DNA of 64,000 nt, from assembly GCA_037501455.1 (NCBI GenBank), contig CM074861.1:38518001-38582000 (forward strand), read 5' to 3'. Source of the DNA: Lantana camara (taxonomy: Eukaryota; Streptophyta; Magnoliopsida; Lamiales; Verbenaceae). Position 1 is the first letter of the stretch; every line of letters begins with the position of its first letter. This document shows positions 11,508-22,196 of the stretch, in pieces. The notes beneath the pieces were generated by a model. That model made no database searches and had not been told where the DNA came from. It saw only the letters and a list, made by a program, of their open reading frames with translations. A program made the position numbers and the translations under genes.

Positions 11508-11880
11508 AGAGAGACCTTAGGCCCCCTCTTTTACGTGTTGGAGAGATGTAGGATTCTCTCTATTTATGTAATAGAAAGATGTTGGATTCTTTCTAAGTTT
11601 TGTGCACGAGAGATGTTGGATTCTCTTGTACTTAGATATTCGGAGATGTTGGATTCTCTTGAATCTAAGGGTTTAAGAAATGATGAATTTTCTCAAACTA
11701 GAATGTTTGGGAGATGTGGAAATCTATCAGACTTAGGTTGAGAGACGGGGTTCTCTCATTATGTGTTTGAGAGACGGGGTTCTCTCAATTGTGTGCTTGA
11801 GAGACGGGGTTCTCTCAATTATGTGCGCGAGAGACGGGGTTCTCTCTCTTGTGCGTGCTGAGAGATGGGATTCTCTCTTG
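11508..11880 (+). other. Tandem stem-loop array in LARD interior (copy A)
   Basis: About 11-12 units with a 28-37 bp period, each an inverted repeat around a 6-8 nt loop. Clear units: 11541-11560 (GAGAGA/TCTCTC), 11572-11595 (TAGAAAGA/TCTTTCTA), 11606-11629 (ACGAGAGA/TCTCTTGT), 11671-11698 (GTTTAAGAAA/TTTCTCAAAC), 11739-11758, 11767-11788 and 11797-11818 (TTGAGAGA/TCTCTCAA, loop CGGGGT), and 11860-11877. The arms change together: GAGAGA/TCTCTC becomes GAAAGA/TCTTTC, and flanking bases also pair differently from unit to unit. That points to selection on a folded nucleic acid and not on protein. The array ends about 320 bp before the 3' LTR. Its function is unknown; packaging, dimerisation, or a small-RNA source are possibilities. 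Confidence 0.85.
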
Positions 11881-12190
11881 TTTGTTGCGGTTGCGTTACG
11901 CGTTGTCCTGACAACGGTCTACAAGTGACGAGTTTGCGACGCCATCGAAGTTGAGTGCAGTGATAACTATTCGTCTTATGGGGATGGTCGAACAACTTGA
12001 TGAAAGCAACAGTCCAGTACTCAAACGGATCCCAATGACAACGAGACATCGCGAGAAAGGTTCAGTAAAAACAACGAGAGCAAACTTCACAACGGGGCAA
12101 TGTTTTACGCAACTCCTCGAGAGGGGTTAAGACACTATCAACTCGAAGCTTTTCCAGCTCAGGAGTGGAACCTGGGGACCAGGTTCTCTT

Positions 12191-12203
12191 AAGGGGGGAA
12201 GGG
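12191..12203 (+). other. Polypurine tract of LARD (copy A)
   Basis: AAGGGGGGAAGGG directly precedes the 3' LTR start TGTAACACC, as expected for the plus-strand primer. The copy B counterpart is 56956-56968. Confidence 0.92.
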
Positions 12204-15200
12204 TGTAACACCCCGCATTTTTGGAGCAAGATACGATGTCATTTTCGTGCGATTAGATTGTTATTTATTTAACTCTGCTTGTGCTTGAATTGCCTTGTTC
12301 ATGTTTTAATAGTTTAATTGACTCGATTGCAGCCTTATGAAAATATGTGAGCTTAATTGAAATATGTGTTTAATAACTATTTGCTCTTTAATTTCGAATT
12401 TGGGCTTAATTGGACCTTATCTTTAATTCTGAGAGTGCTTTTATAATTATCAAATCTCTAATTGGACTTAATTGATCTTATTGGAATCGGGAGGACTCAA
12501 TCGCATCAACTAAATTCTTGAGGGACTTAATCGTAATTTTGGGAGAATTGGTCCCTTCTTAACCGAGAAACCCTAAGTGTTGCCTTCATTTCCTCTTCTT
12601 CCCCTCTCACTCCAAGAATCAGCTGCGCAACCCTAGCAGTCCCACTTTCGTTTCTTCTTCCTCCCATACGAGACCTTCAACAGCGGCGCAACCATTACCC
12701 ACCGAACCGCCGATGCGACTCAGCCTCCATCACCGCGCCACCCTCCGCCGCCAAGACAAGTTCGCCACCACCGATTCGCCGGCCTTTGCTCCACCAGCAA
12801 CAGTGGATCTATCCGCGACCCAACCACCACCATCACACATCTCCGCTGCATTCTCCGTCGGTATTTCCTTCACCACCCAACCACTACCAGGCAACCACCG
12901 TCGAACCACCACCCTCGCTCAGATTTGAATAGGGGCGAAAGATCTCCACCTGACTTCTACCATTTCACCACCATCGCCAAGTCCGAGCAGCGGCACAGCA
13001 ACAACCCGACCATCTCTCTCTGGCCTAGATCTGGAAATGAGGCTAAACCCGCAGCACCACCAACCGCCGCCATACCTTCCCCCCCCCCCCCCCCCCGTTC
13101 TCTTTCATCGCCGGGTTTTAGCTCCAACCCCAGCCATCGACGGGACACGACGTCCATCTCAACCACTATATCTCACTGCTGCCGACAACTACCATCATCC
13201 GCCTCCTTCCTGTATCGGCGGCACCCAATCTCAGCCAAGGCCACTCTGGACCACCGTATCTCCCTCCCTTGCTACCGTACCCTTTCACTCTGGCAGAACA
13301 GGGGAAGAACCACTTCAGCTACAACCCCTCACCTCAGCTACCGATTGCCTCCGACTTCACCGCCTTCGTCACCACCTTCAGAAGTAGCGACAGAGTCCAG
13401 CTCTCCCTCATCATTTCTGTCATCGATCCCACTTCCGTCCCCAATCATCATCTCCAGCGCCCCTTCGCTAACCAACTCCAGCACAGGTGAAGTCTGCCAC
13501 CGTCCGAGACCCTGATTTCTTCTCTTTTTCGTAAAGCCATCTGCTTTCCTTTTTCTCAATTTTAATTTATACAGATAATTATATGCATAGAATTCATATG
13601 TAAATTGTATATAATTGTTAATATTAAGTATGATTCATATAGTTCCTTGTGGTTGTTGCAAGAAAATTTGTAAAACTTAAATTTTGAGCAATGCATGTAT
13701 GTATAAAATATTGATTCGGTTATTTTCAAATCTGGGTATTACGACTGTATGTATACATTAGTTGTAAGAACATGAACTTATTATTGAATTCTTGAAGTCG
13801 ACATGTATGTAATTGGTAAATGGGTCAGTTAAATTGAATCTTTGATTTCAAGGGCATCAGGCACATGTGTGACTATATATATTATAAAATTATGGTTGTA
13901 TAAATGTATGTTAATTTGGGAGTTCAAATTAATTTAAGTCTTGAGTAATTGAAACATGACTTCGGTCTTGGGTTACTTTGTTAAATTGTTGATTTGAGTA
14001 ATTTGTGAATTGATCCCCCAAACGGTGGTGGAAACGTGAGTGTATGTAATAATTGTTTAATTATACGTGATTAACTAATGTAAGAATTGAATGATATTTT
14101 GTTCACGCATTAAATGATAGATGGTGTCGTTTTTGTTGCTTAGGAAATTCTGTTTTCTTGATCTACGAACTTAGGAGTATTAAGTTATTACGTGTGTAGT
14201 TAATAATGTAAGCTATTTATGCATCCCATATGTAAGTTGGATTTAGTTCATACTTTGACTAATATTACTAGTTGGTGGGTTCAGACTTGAATTTAAGAAA
14301 CTCGAGAATTAATTACTTGTCCGTTTAGAGTAGTGATAAAGTATGAATTGTATGATGTGAATTGGTATGTATTACAATGCTCGATTTTTGAGAAAATTGG
14401 CCATTATACATGCATTAATCTAAATTAAATTAAGAGCTTGAGCATGGGCTTACTTAATACAATATGATTTGATTGATCATTAAACTTGCTCAAACATTCA
14501 TTATTGTCATCAATCATGCATTATGCCTCGTATAGGATCTCCATACTCGTATATATTTATTGTGGGACATTTATCGTGCACATGAACTTGCTCATTACAT
14601 TCCATGACCTTTTTCTGATCTTTATTACGTGACATACCATTTCATATCATTCATATCACCTCATAATTATCGCCGTGCGTCTCTGTGGTTCATGTTTGAG
14701 TCGTGTCTCATGAGTACACTGTATTTCCTTTATGTACAATGATCTCCAGGGTGGAGACAACCTGGTCAAGTACGCACCCATCTTGTCAGTTCTCGTATCT
14801 TGATGCTTCTCAGGTGAGGTTTAGGATTTTGTATAGTTATGCGACCTATGGCCTTTACATGCTGATTTCTACCCTTACATGCGAGTATACCTTACCATAA
14901 ATACGTATGTGTTGGATATGATATGTTTATGACCTTGTGCGTGCATCTTGTGTGGGTGGGAGCCTTCGTGGCTTAAATTCCACAGCGTAGTGATATATAT
15001 AAAAACCAATTTTTGAGGTATATGTAAGCCATTTTGGAAATGTCAGTGTGTTATGATTCTCTAGCGAGTTAGCCATGATATATGGTATCTGTTCTATTCT
15101 GTTGTGGATCCAAGGAGCTACGGGTAATGGGTCCCCCGGGACGGTTAGGGCCGTCGGGGTTCCAACCATGTGCGTAGTTCCATTTGAGATATCATTGCGC

Positions 15201-16105
15201 GACTCAGGGAGATAGGGGAGGCGTGATATCTTGAGTCTTCAGTGTTTTATCCGGGGAGGACTCTTGTGGGATAGCTACCCCTTGAGGGCTAGTCAGTTCT
15301 CGATGGTTTGGGGACGGTACATCTCCTCTATCATTGGTGTAGAGGATGGATTGATTTTGATTTATGTTCTGAGGAGTAAAGGTTAGAAGCTCGTACTCAC
15401 CGAGCATGTGTTCTATTCTGTTATGGAATTATGAATCAGGATAGAGTCTTTTTGGAAAATGGTTTGTAAACTTATATCTATATCTATTTGGGTTATTTCA
15501 AAATGTTTTGGTATGCAACACCTATCCTCGGTTCATGAGTCCATCCTTTTATTCTGTGCTATGCTCTTTATATATATATTGTGGGTGTCTGTTAGCCCCC
15601 TCACTCGGTCAAGTTGACTGACCCCTCATTTAAACTTTTAGTTGCAAGTCTGTTGGCGTTTGCTAGGCGGGAAGTGAGTCTTTGAGTTGCACTTCGTCGG
15701 TCTGGTTTTTCTAGTTGCATTTGTCCTTCATACACTTTACTCTTATTACGACTTGTGGATTCGAAATTATACTTTCTCTTTATGTAGCCCTCTGTGGCAT
15801 TCGTTTTCAGCCCTGTGTGGCACTTGTCGGTTATTATGTTTTGATGCTTTAAGATTCGGGACTAGGTATCTATGCTAGTTGAACCCGTCACATGTTTTGA
15901 ATGTTGATTTAATTGCTTCCGCTATCCGTTGATGATTGTTCAAATTGCTTCCGCGCTCTGCGTTGTCGAGTTTTTTCCGCCTAGCTTAGTGTGTGAGTTG
16001 GTCTCCCGTTCGCTTTGATTTGGATTCGGGCACGGACCTTCCATTTCGTGACCGGGTCTGGGTCTTAGTGCGGGGGATGTGGCATCCTCCGTTTGGGGTG
16101 TTACA
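12204..16105 (+). repeat. 3' LTR of LARD (copy A)
   Basis: A 3,902 bp LTR homologous along its length to 5958-9856, with many scattered substitutions and a longer poly-C run (about 18 C near 13079-13096). Its last seven bases TGTTACA (16099-16105) can also be read as the left terminus of the next, oppositely oriented LTR. Confidence 0.93.
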
Positions 16106-17261
16106 GTATTCCAGCCTAGAACTCCCCAAAACCTCCACAAAACAACTGAAATTAAACCAGGTTCAATCTAAAGGAGACTGGTGGGTATAAAAGAGGGCAT
16201 AATATATAATATCGCGGAATTTAAATATATACATGCAAGTCATAATTCCGTTAGAAGTTTTACAATAATTTCCCAAGTGGGTAAAACGAAGACAGGCATC
16301 AACGGAATTACAACGATCATATTCATTTATTAGGGATATTCATGGCCCGGTGAGTGGGCATGCATAATCTCCAACCTACACCTTGTGTCATCATAAACAT
16401 TATTCATTCGTTATCACACATATAATCTTTCGTGCACATTCATACGATTTTTACATAATCATACACATACACCTTTTCCCTTCGGGTGGTGGACGGGTTT
16501 GCAAGGCCCGACCACCCATACATTATGGCTAATGGGGTACATGAATCCCCAAAGGCCTCAGCTCCCATTCCCCGCTAATCTCCTAGCGAGGGTCGGTATC
16601 ACCGTAGTTTGGTTGGAACTAGTGCAAGGGATCACCGTCGGCCCTTGTCTCCTCGGATAGCCATATGCACCAAGTTCCCGGGCCCCATTCAGTATGTGCA
16701 ATCATGTTCTCGCAAAAATCATAAGGTAGGGATACATAAAGGAAAGGTTTTACGTTTGAAATCATTTACTCTAAAAGACTCGATATATAGGTATAGTACT
16801 TTGGCTTAAAACTTTTCACATAAAGATTATATCGGGTCATCATCACTATTAGAAGAGAAACCCACCTTATAAAAGAAAAAGAGGTGGCACAAGAGTATCA
16901 AAGATCACCCTCGTCTTCGACCGAACCCAAGTCTGTGCAAAAAAGAGTGAAGTGAGACTCAAAATGGCCATATACGACACACGGCAATGCTATGCACATG
17001 ATATGAGATGCATACAAGGTAAATTGATGTCATGAAGTCACGTAATCAAGGAATTCGTTCAAGTGCATTCAATACATGGAGGTTTCATGTTCAATCATTC
17101 CATAACTTCCATAAATCATATCAAAACGAGACATAAACTTCATACATTAATCATAACACATAGACCAACAAGTAAACAATGTATATAAGTCATAAACAAG
17201 GCAAGGAAACAAACAACGAAGCACGAAAGTGAGAAAAAGACACACACACACAGGAGGAGGG

Positions 17262-17428
17262 GGCTAACGGCCATTAGCCAGGTCAGTGACGACTACCCTG
17301 GACTAACGGTCGTTAGTCACACACACACACAAGATCATTAACCCCCGTTAGGGGGGGTCAGAGATTCACCCAAGGGGGTTAACGACCGTTAACCCCGGAA
17401 ACACCAAACTTCCCTAACGGGCATTAGG
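17262..17428 (-). other. Cluster of AACGG/CCGTT palindromes in minus-strand LTR (copy A)
   Basis: Palindromes at 17262-17279 (GGCTAACGG + CCATTAGCC), 17301-17318 (GACTAACG, centre GT, CGTTAGTC), 17375-17396 (10 bp arms GGGGTTAACG/CGTTAACCCC, centre AC) and 17413-17428 (CCTAACGG..ATTAGG). They are separated by CA repeats and G-rich stretches. The arms differ but the AACG..CGTT core recurs. AACGG is the core bound by R1R2R3-MYB proteins at plant mitosis-specific (MSA) elements, so a promoter function is conceivable. Confidence 0.65.
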
Positions 17429-18001
17429 TTTCACTAAGAATTCAGCCCCTGTTTCACCCCAAAATCACAATAATACAAACCCAACTCCAAGCTATGACAT
17501 TAAGGTACGTTTAAATTCTCAAATTTCATGCAATTCACTCTAAGAAACTTTTTAAAATCAAGCTACAACATGCAACACATGCAAAAGATTTGATCAAATT
17601 CATTTCCTCCCAAATTTCTTCAAGTTCATTAATGGCGATGCATTCAATACTCAACCACCAAGGAATATAACTCCATACAATTATAAGAGCATGCTATAAG
17701 ATCATTTATCACTCAAGAAACTCCAAGAAAATCCAAAGAAATAAGGTTGAATCACCAAAGTTCATGAAACCCTTACTATTCATCATCTTCATTATACCAT
17801 ACTCATAACTTGGTGAAATCATGCATAACCTAACTTAAAATGACCAAAAGGAGATATACATAACAATTATGGACTTACCTTTAAGAAATGGTGGAAGATG
17901 GTGATGAGATGAGCTCAAAATCTCAAAGGGTGAATAGTAGTTGTTCTTCTTCCTCTTTCTCTTTCTCTTCTTTTCTTTTTGGCTGAAATTGGCTTCTATT
18001 T

Positions 18002-18040
18002 GGGGGGGAGGGGGGAGGGGGGAGGGGGGAGGGGGGAAGG
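18002..18040. repeat. G6A heptanucleotide minisatellite (copy A)
   Basis: Five G-runs of six or seven bases are separated by single A residues on the plus strand, a strong G-quadruplex candidate. Copy B (62752-62783) has one unit less. Confidence 0.9.
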
Positions 18041-18659
18041 ATTTCTTTTGGATGAGGTAGGGAGGAGAGTGAGGGGTGTAGCAAGTGGGTATAGGTCTAG
18101 GTTTGGTGTTTAGGTGCATTAAGCTCAAGAATAGTCAAAGAAGGTCATTTTAGGTACGAGGTGCTCGTTTCGATTGAAATTCAGGGATTTAAATGGTCTT
18201 AAAAAATATGAGGCTTATCCCATTGACTTTGAATCGTCGATACAAAGTCAACAGAGGTGACGGAAGTCGAATACGAGTTCCCGAGCTCAAGTTATGCCGC
18301 TCGGAACCGAAGGCGAGATAAATGGTCTTTAGCCCCTTTTTGGTTCCGATCACACAAAAGATTCCAAAACTCAAACAAACGAGAACAAAATCATGCAACG
18401 AGCATATAAATTCGATCATAAGATACGTAATTCACTCATACCATCTTTTCACGGAAATCGGAAATCAAACAAGGTACGTTCATAGTCATATAAACAATAC
18501 ATTAGAAAATTCAAATAAAATTCAAAACGAATAACAAATAAATCAAAGTATGACAAGTAATGAAATAAATAACAAAAATTAAAACAAATAAACAATTAGA
18601 TTGCGTAAATAGTAAACACATACGTCATACCTGTACGGCCGAAAATTCAGGGCGTTACA

Positions 18660-18954
18660 TTATATTTGTATAAAATTATAATTTAATATATAAATGTATA
18701 AATTAATTATATTATTGTATTTGTATAAATCATAGACTTTATTTATGTGTGAAAAATTAAGATATTAATATCTTAATTAGGCTATTATGGTCTACACAAA
18801 ATTCTGATAAATGTATAAGTTATAAGCAGAATTTAAAAGCATGTCTTGGGGTGGTTTTGGATTCTAGCTTATTTCTGCTTATTTTAAAGTAGAAGTGAGT
18901 TTACCAAACACTCCCTAATTCTTTCCAAACAGAAAGTAGTCTTGTGCAAACAAA
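18660..18954. other. AT-rich spacer before pararetrovirus sequence
   Basis: Very AT-rich for about 180 bp, then a stretch including CTTGGGGTGGTTTTGG and ACCAAACACTCCC, which resembles termini of small plant hAT-like MITEs. I cannot define paired ends, so no element is called. Confidence 0.4.
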
Positions 18955-19720
18955 GAATCAATTTCCTTATAAATACATCTGATCCGCAAGGAAATATGAT
19001 TTTACAAGAAAATGGTTTGTAAAAGTTAAACCATTTCTCAGATCAAATTTTAGATCAAAAAAAATTACAAAGATTTCTTGGATATTTAAACTATATTTCC
19101 CATCAAGGATTTATAAAAGATTTGCAAAGGAAAGAAAACAATTATAAGAAAAGCTTTCTGAAAAAATACAAAAAATTGAAAAAGTTACTAATTCTATACA
19201 AATAAAAAAATAATAATAATAAAGATGTACTGTGAAACATTACCCGACCTATACAATCCAAAAGAAAATGATTATATTATTATTGAAAAAAATGTTTCAA
19301 ATGATACAAGGTTTAGATGCATGCTTGCAATTCTAGTCGAAAAGACAATTATACACGACCTAAATGAAAAAGGTCATATGAATGCAAGAACCAAAAGGGT
19401 TCGCGAAATAACACGACTTTATATTACATATTAGGAACATTTATAGAAATTAGAAAAACTATACAGCTCATGAGTGAGAAACTTTGGCATGTCTAAAAAT
19501 ACTTTGAAAATGGAAACTTGAGTTTTTGCCTCAAGAATTTGAACTCCAGATAGATTCAAAATACTTAACAAATTTATGCAGGTACGCATTACGTGGCGAT
19601 TATAATCAAGAAAGGCTGATACGTTGGCAACTCGAGATCAGAAAGATACTTGTTTCACACAGTATATATAAAATCCAAAAAGAATGCCCAAGAAAATACA
19701 CTCACACGAGAATGGAGGCT
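18955..19720 (+). pseudogene. Endogenous pararetrovirus RT (3' half) and RNase H
   Basis: Conceptual translation with several stops and frameshifts gives the second half of a Caulimoviridae reverse transcriptase (INFL near the start, LQRFLGYLNYISHQGF about 19065-19110) and then RNase H. The RNase H shows LPDLYNP, a DSKYLTN segment with its aspartate, RLIRWQLE and a terminal LTREW (19701-19715). In the virus this part of the polyprotein copies pregenomic RNA into DNA. No integrase is present, as expected for this family, which separates it from LTR retrotransposons. Internal stops show it is a decayed integrated copy. Only the first 300 bp recur in copy B. Confidence 0.85.
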
Positions 19721-21066
19721 ACAATAGCCCTCATAAAGCAAAATATTGAAACAATTGATTATGAAATACAATAATTCACCAGAGCTAAACAATTGGAGAT
19801 TCAAAAATTCACTGAATCAAAAATGGTGAAACAACAGGAATTTGTCACCGCATTAAACACCATACAACAAGCAGTAGGACTACCTACATCAGAATTGAGA
19901 ACAAGCGTGGTGAATCCATCATAGACACAAACACAAGAAAAAACCAAAGAAGAAATTCAGAACAAAGAAAAATAAAAATATAAGCAAGAAAATTCAAGTG
20001 ATGATGAATGAAAACAGGCCAAAAAAATGGTATGTAATATTCAATGGCCCAAGCCGTGGAATATACGACTGTTGGTCCAAATCTAGCATTCATATACTCT
20101 GACATCCAGGAATAACACACCAAGCCTATAGCAGTTTCACAAAAGCCAAAAAAGCCCTTGAAGAAACAAAAACCTACAAAAACAATCTCCAAACCCGACC
20201 TAACCAGAAAGAAAAAATAAGAATAACAGGAAACATGCCTACAACAAGCTTAACCATAAACTCTATGGACCGAGGTCAGACACTATCCCAAAAAGAGGCC
20301 CGAATACAACCCACTAAACAAAAATTCAACTCCCGATAAAAATGTATCCTTGAATACAACCCAAAAATAGATAAATTTCAAATATGGCACCCTGCGAATA
20401 GGAATCGCCCAAAGGTCATCATTTTGGAAAATGCAGATCTAGATCTGATCTACCAATTCTTTATACTCGTATTCATTGATACCCTTTATTATAAAACTGC
20501 AAATTATTTCAGGAAATCTAGCCCAAAAATAATAGAAACATTCAGAGATTACATCAAGAGAGTTTTCAAATGGAAATCTGGACCAAGAGCTTGTCTTCAA
20601 AGTTACATTGTCATACCCTACAACGGCGAATAAGGAATACAAGTATACTGTCACGGGATTTTTGTTGACGATCTCAAATGGTAAATGTCCCTGTATTTAA
20701 CTGATAAAGACATTAAAGGGGATAAACAAGGTGATGGTATTCCATCTGTCACATAAGATAAACAAGGGCAATAATGTCAAAATTAATTAGAAATCTAATT
20801 ATTATTTGATATACGAGCTATCAAAGTATACAATTCCAGTGCCACAATTGAAAACTATGGAGATCTTCGAGAAAACATTTATCAAAATTGAGAAATACAA
20901 GTTGAAGGTAATGCCAAAAGAAGTCAAACTCGTTTTCTATGAATACAATGAGGGTATAGATGAACACGGACGTGAGATTTGCCAAAATAAAGTTGAAGAG
21001 ACAAAAGAGTTCCACCATTCGGATGAATCAATAAAATCTGAAGGCAATATTACTGAAGAGTTATAA
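19712..21066 (+). pseudogene. Endogenous pararetrovirus transactivator (TAV/inclusion-body protein) relic
   Basis: The frame starting ATG at 19712 overlaps the end of the RNase H region. Around 20026-20175 the translation has the viroplasmin (RNase H1 N-terminal type) signature: WYVIFNGP, GIYD.W and a closing SFTKAKKALEE. The last part is open at 20806-21066 and is lysine- and glutamate-rich. Stops and frameshifts occur throughout. In Caulimoviridae with a separate gene for it, TAV promotes translation of the polycistronic RNA and forms inclusion bodies. An RT-RNase H-TAV order fits solendovirus- or cavemovirus-like genomes better than lineages without TAV. Assignment below family level is inference. 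Confidence 0.72.
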
Positions 21067-21680
21067 TGTAAGATCTATAATTGGAGGCAAATGTCAACAT
21101 TGACGTCAAAACTTCAATAATGAAACAAATACATCATCCCTGGCGTACATTAGATAATAATGATTCTGCTTTATGTCATTATCTATTTTTCTTTTTAGCT
21201 GTCATGCACTTTCAGTGTGAATAATGTAACTTGCGGTAGCGAACTTTAGGCGCATGTTTTATAAGGCCGAGCGTCTACATAACAACCTCGCTCTCATAAG
21301 TCTTGAATGAAAAATAAATTGTTATAATCAAACTCTCTGAGTTTTCAAAATAGGCCTTTAAGCTATTTGCCTTATGTTAGTTTTTTTTAACCTAAATAGC
21401 AGATTGTAAGATACTCAAACAAACACCAAACAATTCATATAAATCTTTTCAAACTTATAATTACACACTAAAGTTCTTGAAGAAAGACAAACAGATAACA
21501 TGGAGTGTTGATGACTGTAGATTAAATAGGTAACATAGAGTGCTTGAAGACTATAGATTAAATATGTAACATGGAATGCTTGAAAACTGTACATTAAATA
21601 TGCTAACAGGTAAAACTATGAACCTTATTTTGAATTTATCACTTACACTTTTACAATATATTTAGAGTAATAATTTAGAA
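21067..21680 (+). promoter_or_regulatory. Pararetrovirus intergenic region with promoter-like motifs
   Basis: Between TAV and the movement protein lie, in order, TGACGTCA (21101-21108, a TGA-factor site like that in as-1 elements), TATAAGG (21260-21266) and AATAAA (21313-21318), 47 bp after the TATA box. This is the expected layout of a caulimovirid promoter and terminally redundant poly(A) signal. A leader follows with no clear tRNA-Met primer site. The region carries no long ORF. Confidence 0.6.
21497..21603 (+). repeat. Three 35-36 bp tandem repeats in the viral leader
   Basis: AACAT(G/A)GA(G/A)TG..TTGA....CTGTA.ATTAAATA recurs at 21497, 21532 and 21568 with a few substitutions each. Confidence 0.8.
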
Positions 21681-22196
21681 TACAAAAATAGACACCAGTT
21701 TAATAGATCATGTAGAATAATTCGAAACAACTGAAGAATATGGATGTTTTTCTCAAGATATATTTTTAGATAATAAAAAACTAAACAGAGTTAGAATAAA
21801 TGAGCTAAATTTAACAAATGAGCAAGATATAAAAACGGATCTAAGTAGAAAATGGAGTAGAAAAAATATTACACTTTATGGAAAATTTACTTGTGAAACA
21901 CCTATCTGTTAGGCTTAAATACTTGATATTTTACGCCTATATTCCGTATGATTTTATGCCATTTGAGTAGCATTTAATGCTTAAAATACCTTTTTTAAGT
22001 TAACTTTCACTTGAAAGTCAAAACTGGCGATCTGGGAGTGAAAACAACAAAACAAGCAAAGAAGAGCAATTTTCCACAATGATTACCGGGCAAGAATGAA
22101 TTACGCTCTGAAAATTAGCAGCTGCGAATGATTCATTGCAAAACGGTACTGTACAGTAGTTAGCGACCGCGAAGGATGTACGTTCAAATTATTAAA

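Larger units (their letters stand above)
5958..16105 (+). mobile_element. LARD-type non-autonomous LTR retrotransposon, 10.1 kb (copy A)
   Basis: Two direct LTRs of about 3.9 kb (5958-9856 and 12204-16105) both start TGTAACACCCCGC and end GGTGTTACA, a 10 bp terminal inverted repeat with TG...CA ends. The 5' LTR is followed 8 bp later by a tRNA-iMet primer-binding site, and a purine tract abuts the 3' LTR. The interior (9857-12203, about 2.35 kb) encodes no recognisable gag, protease, RT, RNase H or integrase. LTRs longer than the interior and absence of coding capacity match large retrotransposon derivatives, which depend on enzymes from an autonomous partner. No target-site duplication is visible (AGTCC on the left, GTATT on the right), so one end may have been altered by recombination. 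Confidence 0.92.
16099..18659 (-). mobile_element. Minus-strand LTR, about 2.56 kb (copy A)
   Basis: The right end, read on the minus strand, starts TGTAACGCCCTGAATTTTCG and continues CGGCCGTACAGGTATG, like the start of the LTR at 40558-41909 (TGTAACATCCCGC..., CGGCCGTACAGGTACGC). Other shared modules are the GGCCCGGTGAGTGGGC...CTCCAACCT block (about 16343-16378), TCTCCTAGCGAGGGTC, and CAAAATCATGCAACGA. The left end is taken as TGTTACAGTATTCC, overlapping the LARD terminus by seven bases. No clear target duplication exists, so this is a solo or truncated LTR joined to the LARD. It contains AACGG palindromes and a G6A run. Confidence 0.75.
1..19257 (+). repeat. Large near-identical repeated block, copy A
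   Basis: The whole interval recurs in the same orientation at 44813-64000. The offset steps from 44812 to 44743 as small indels accumulate: 14 bp in a TA run near 5150-5189, a poly-C run near 6835, 31 bp near 10280, a poly-C run near 13080, 10 bp near 17720 and one 7 bp G6A unit near 18030. I found about eight substitutions in the first 4.9 kb. The block includes the LINE tail, a solo LTR, a foldback element, the LARD, a minus-strand LTR and the first 300 bp of the pararetrovirus. The 5' LTRs of the two copies resemble each other far more than the 5' and 3' LTRs of one element do, so the insertions predate the duplication. Neither end of the duplication is visible. Confidence 0.97.

Noticed and set aside
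11739..11880. CRISPR-like array (regular repeat GAGAGACGGGGTTCTCTC with short spacers)
   Set aside because: The setting is plant retrotransposon DNA, spacers are only 8-16 bp and similar to each other, and there are no cas genes. The units are hairpins of a retroelement interior.
12925..13515. 196-residue proline/serine-rich ORF (also 6772-7266 and 57802-58275)
   Set aside because: It lies in the C-rich block of the LARD LTR, several frames are open at once, and poly-C length changes break or restart the frame between copies. I do not accept it as a gene.
5953..16110. Target-site duplication for the LARD
   Set aside because: Flanks AGTCC and GTATT do not match. Other offsets give no better agreement, so no duplication is claimed.
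19884..20192. Minus-strand hydrophobic 102-residue ORF resembling a membrane protein
   Set aside because: It is the antisense shadow of the lysine-rich TAV relic. A-rich coding sequence yields phenylalanine-rich antisense frames.
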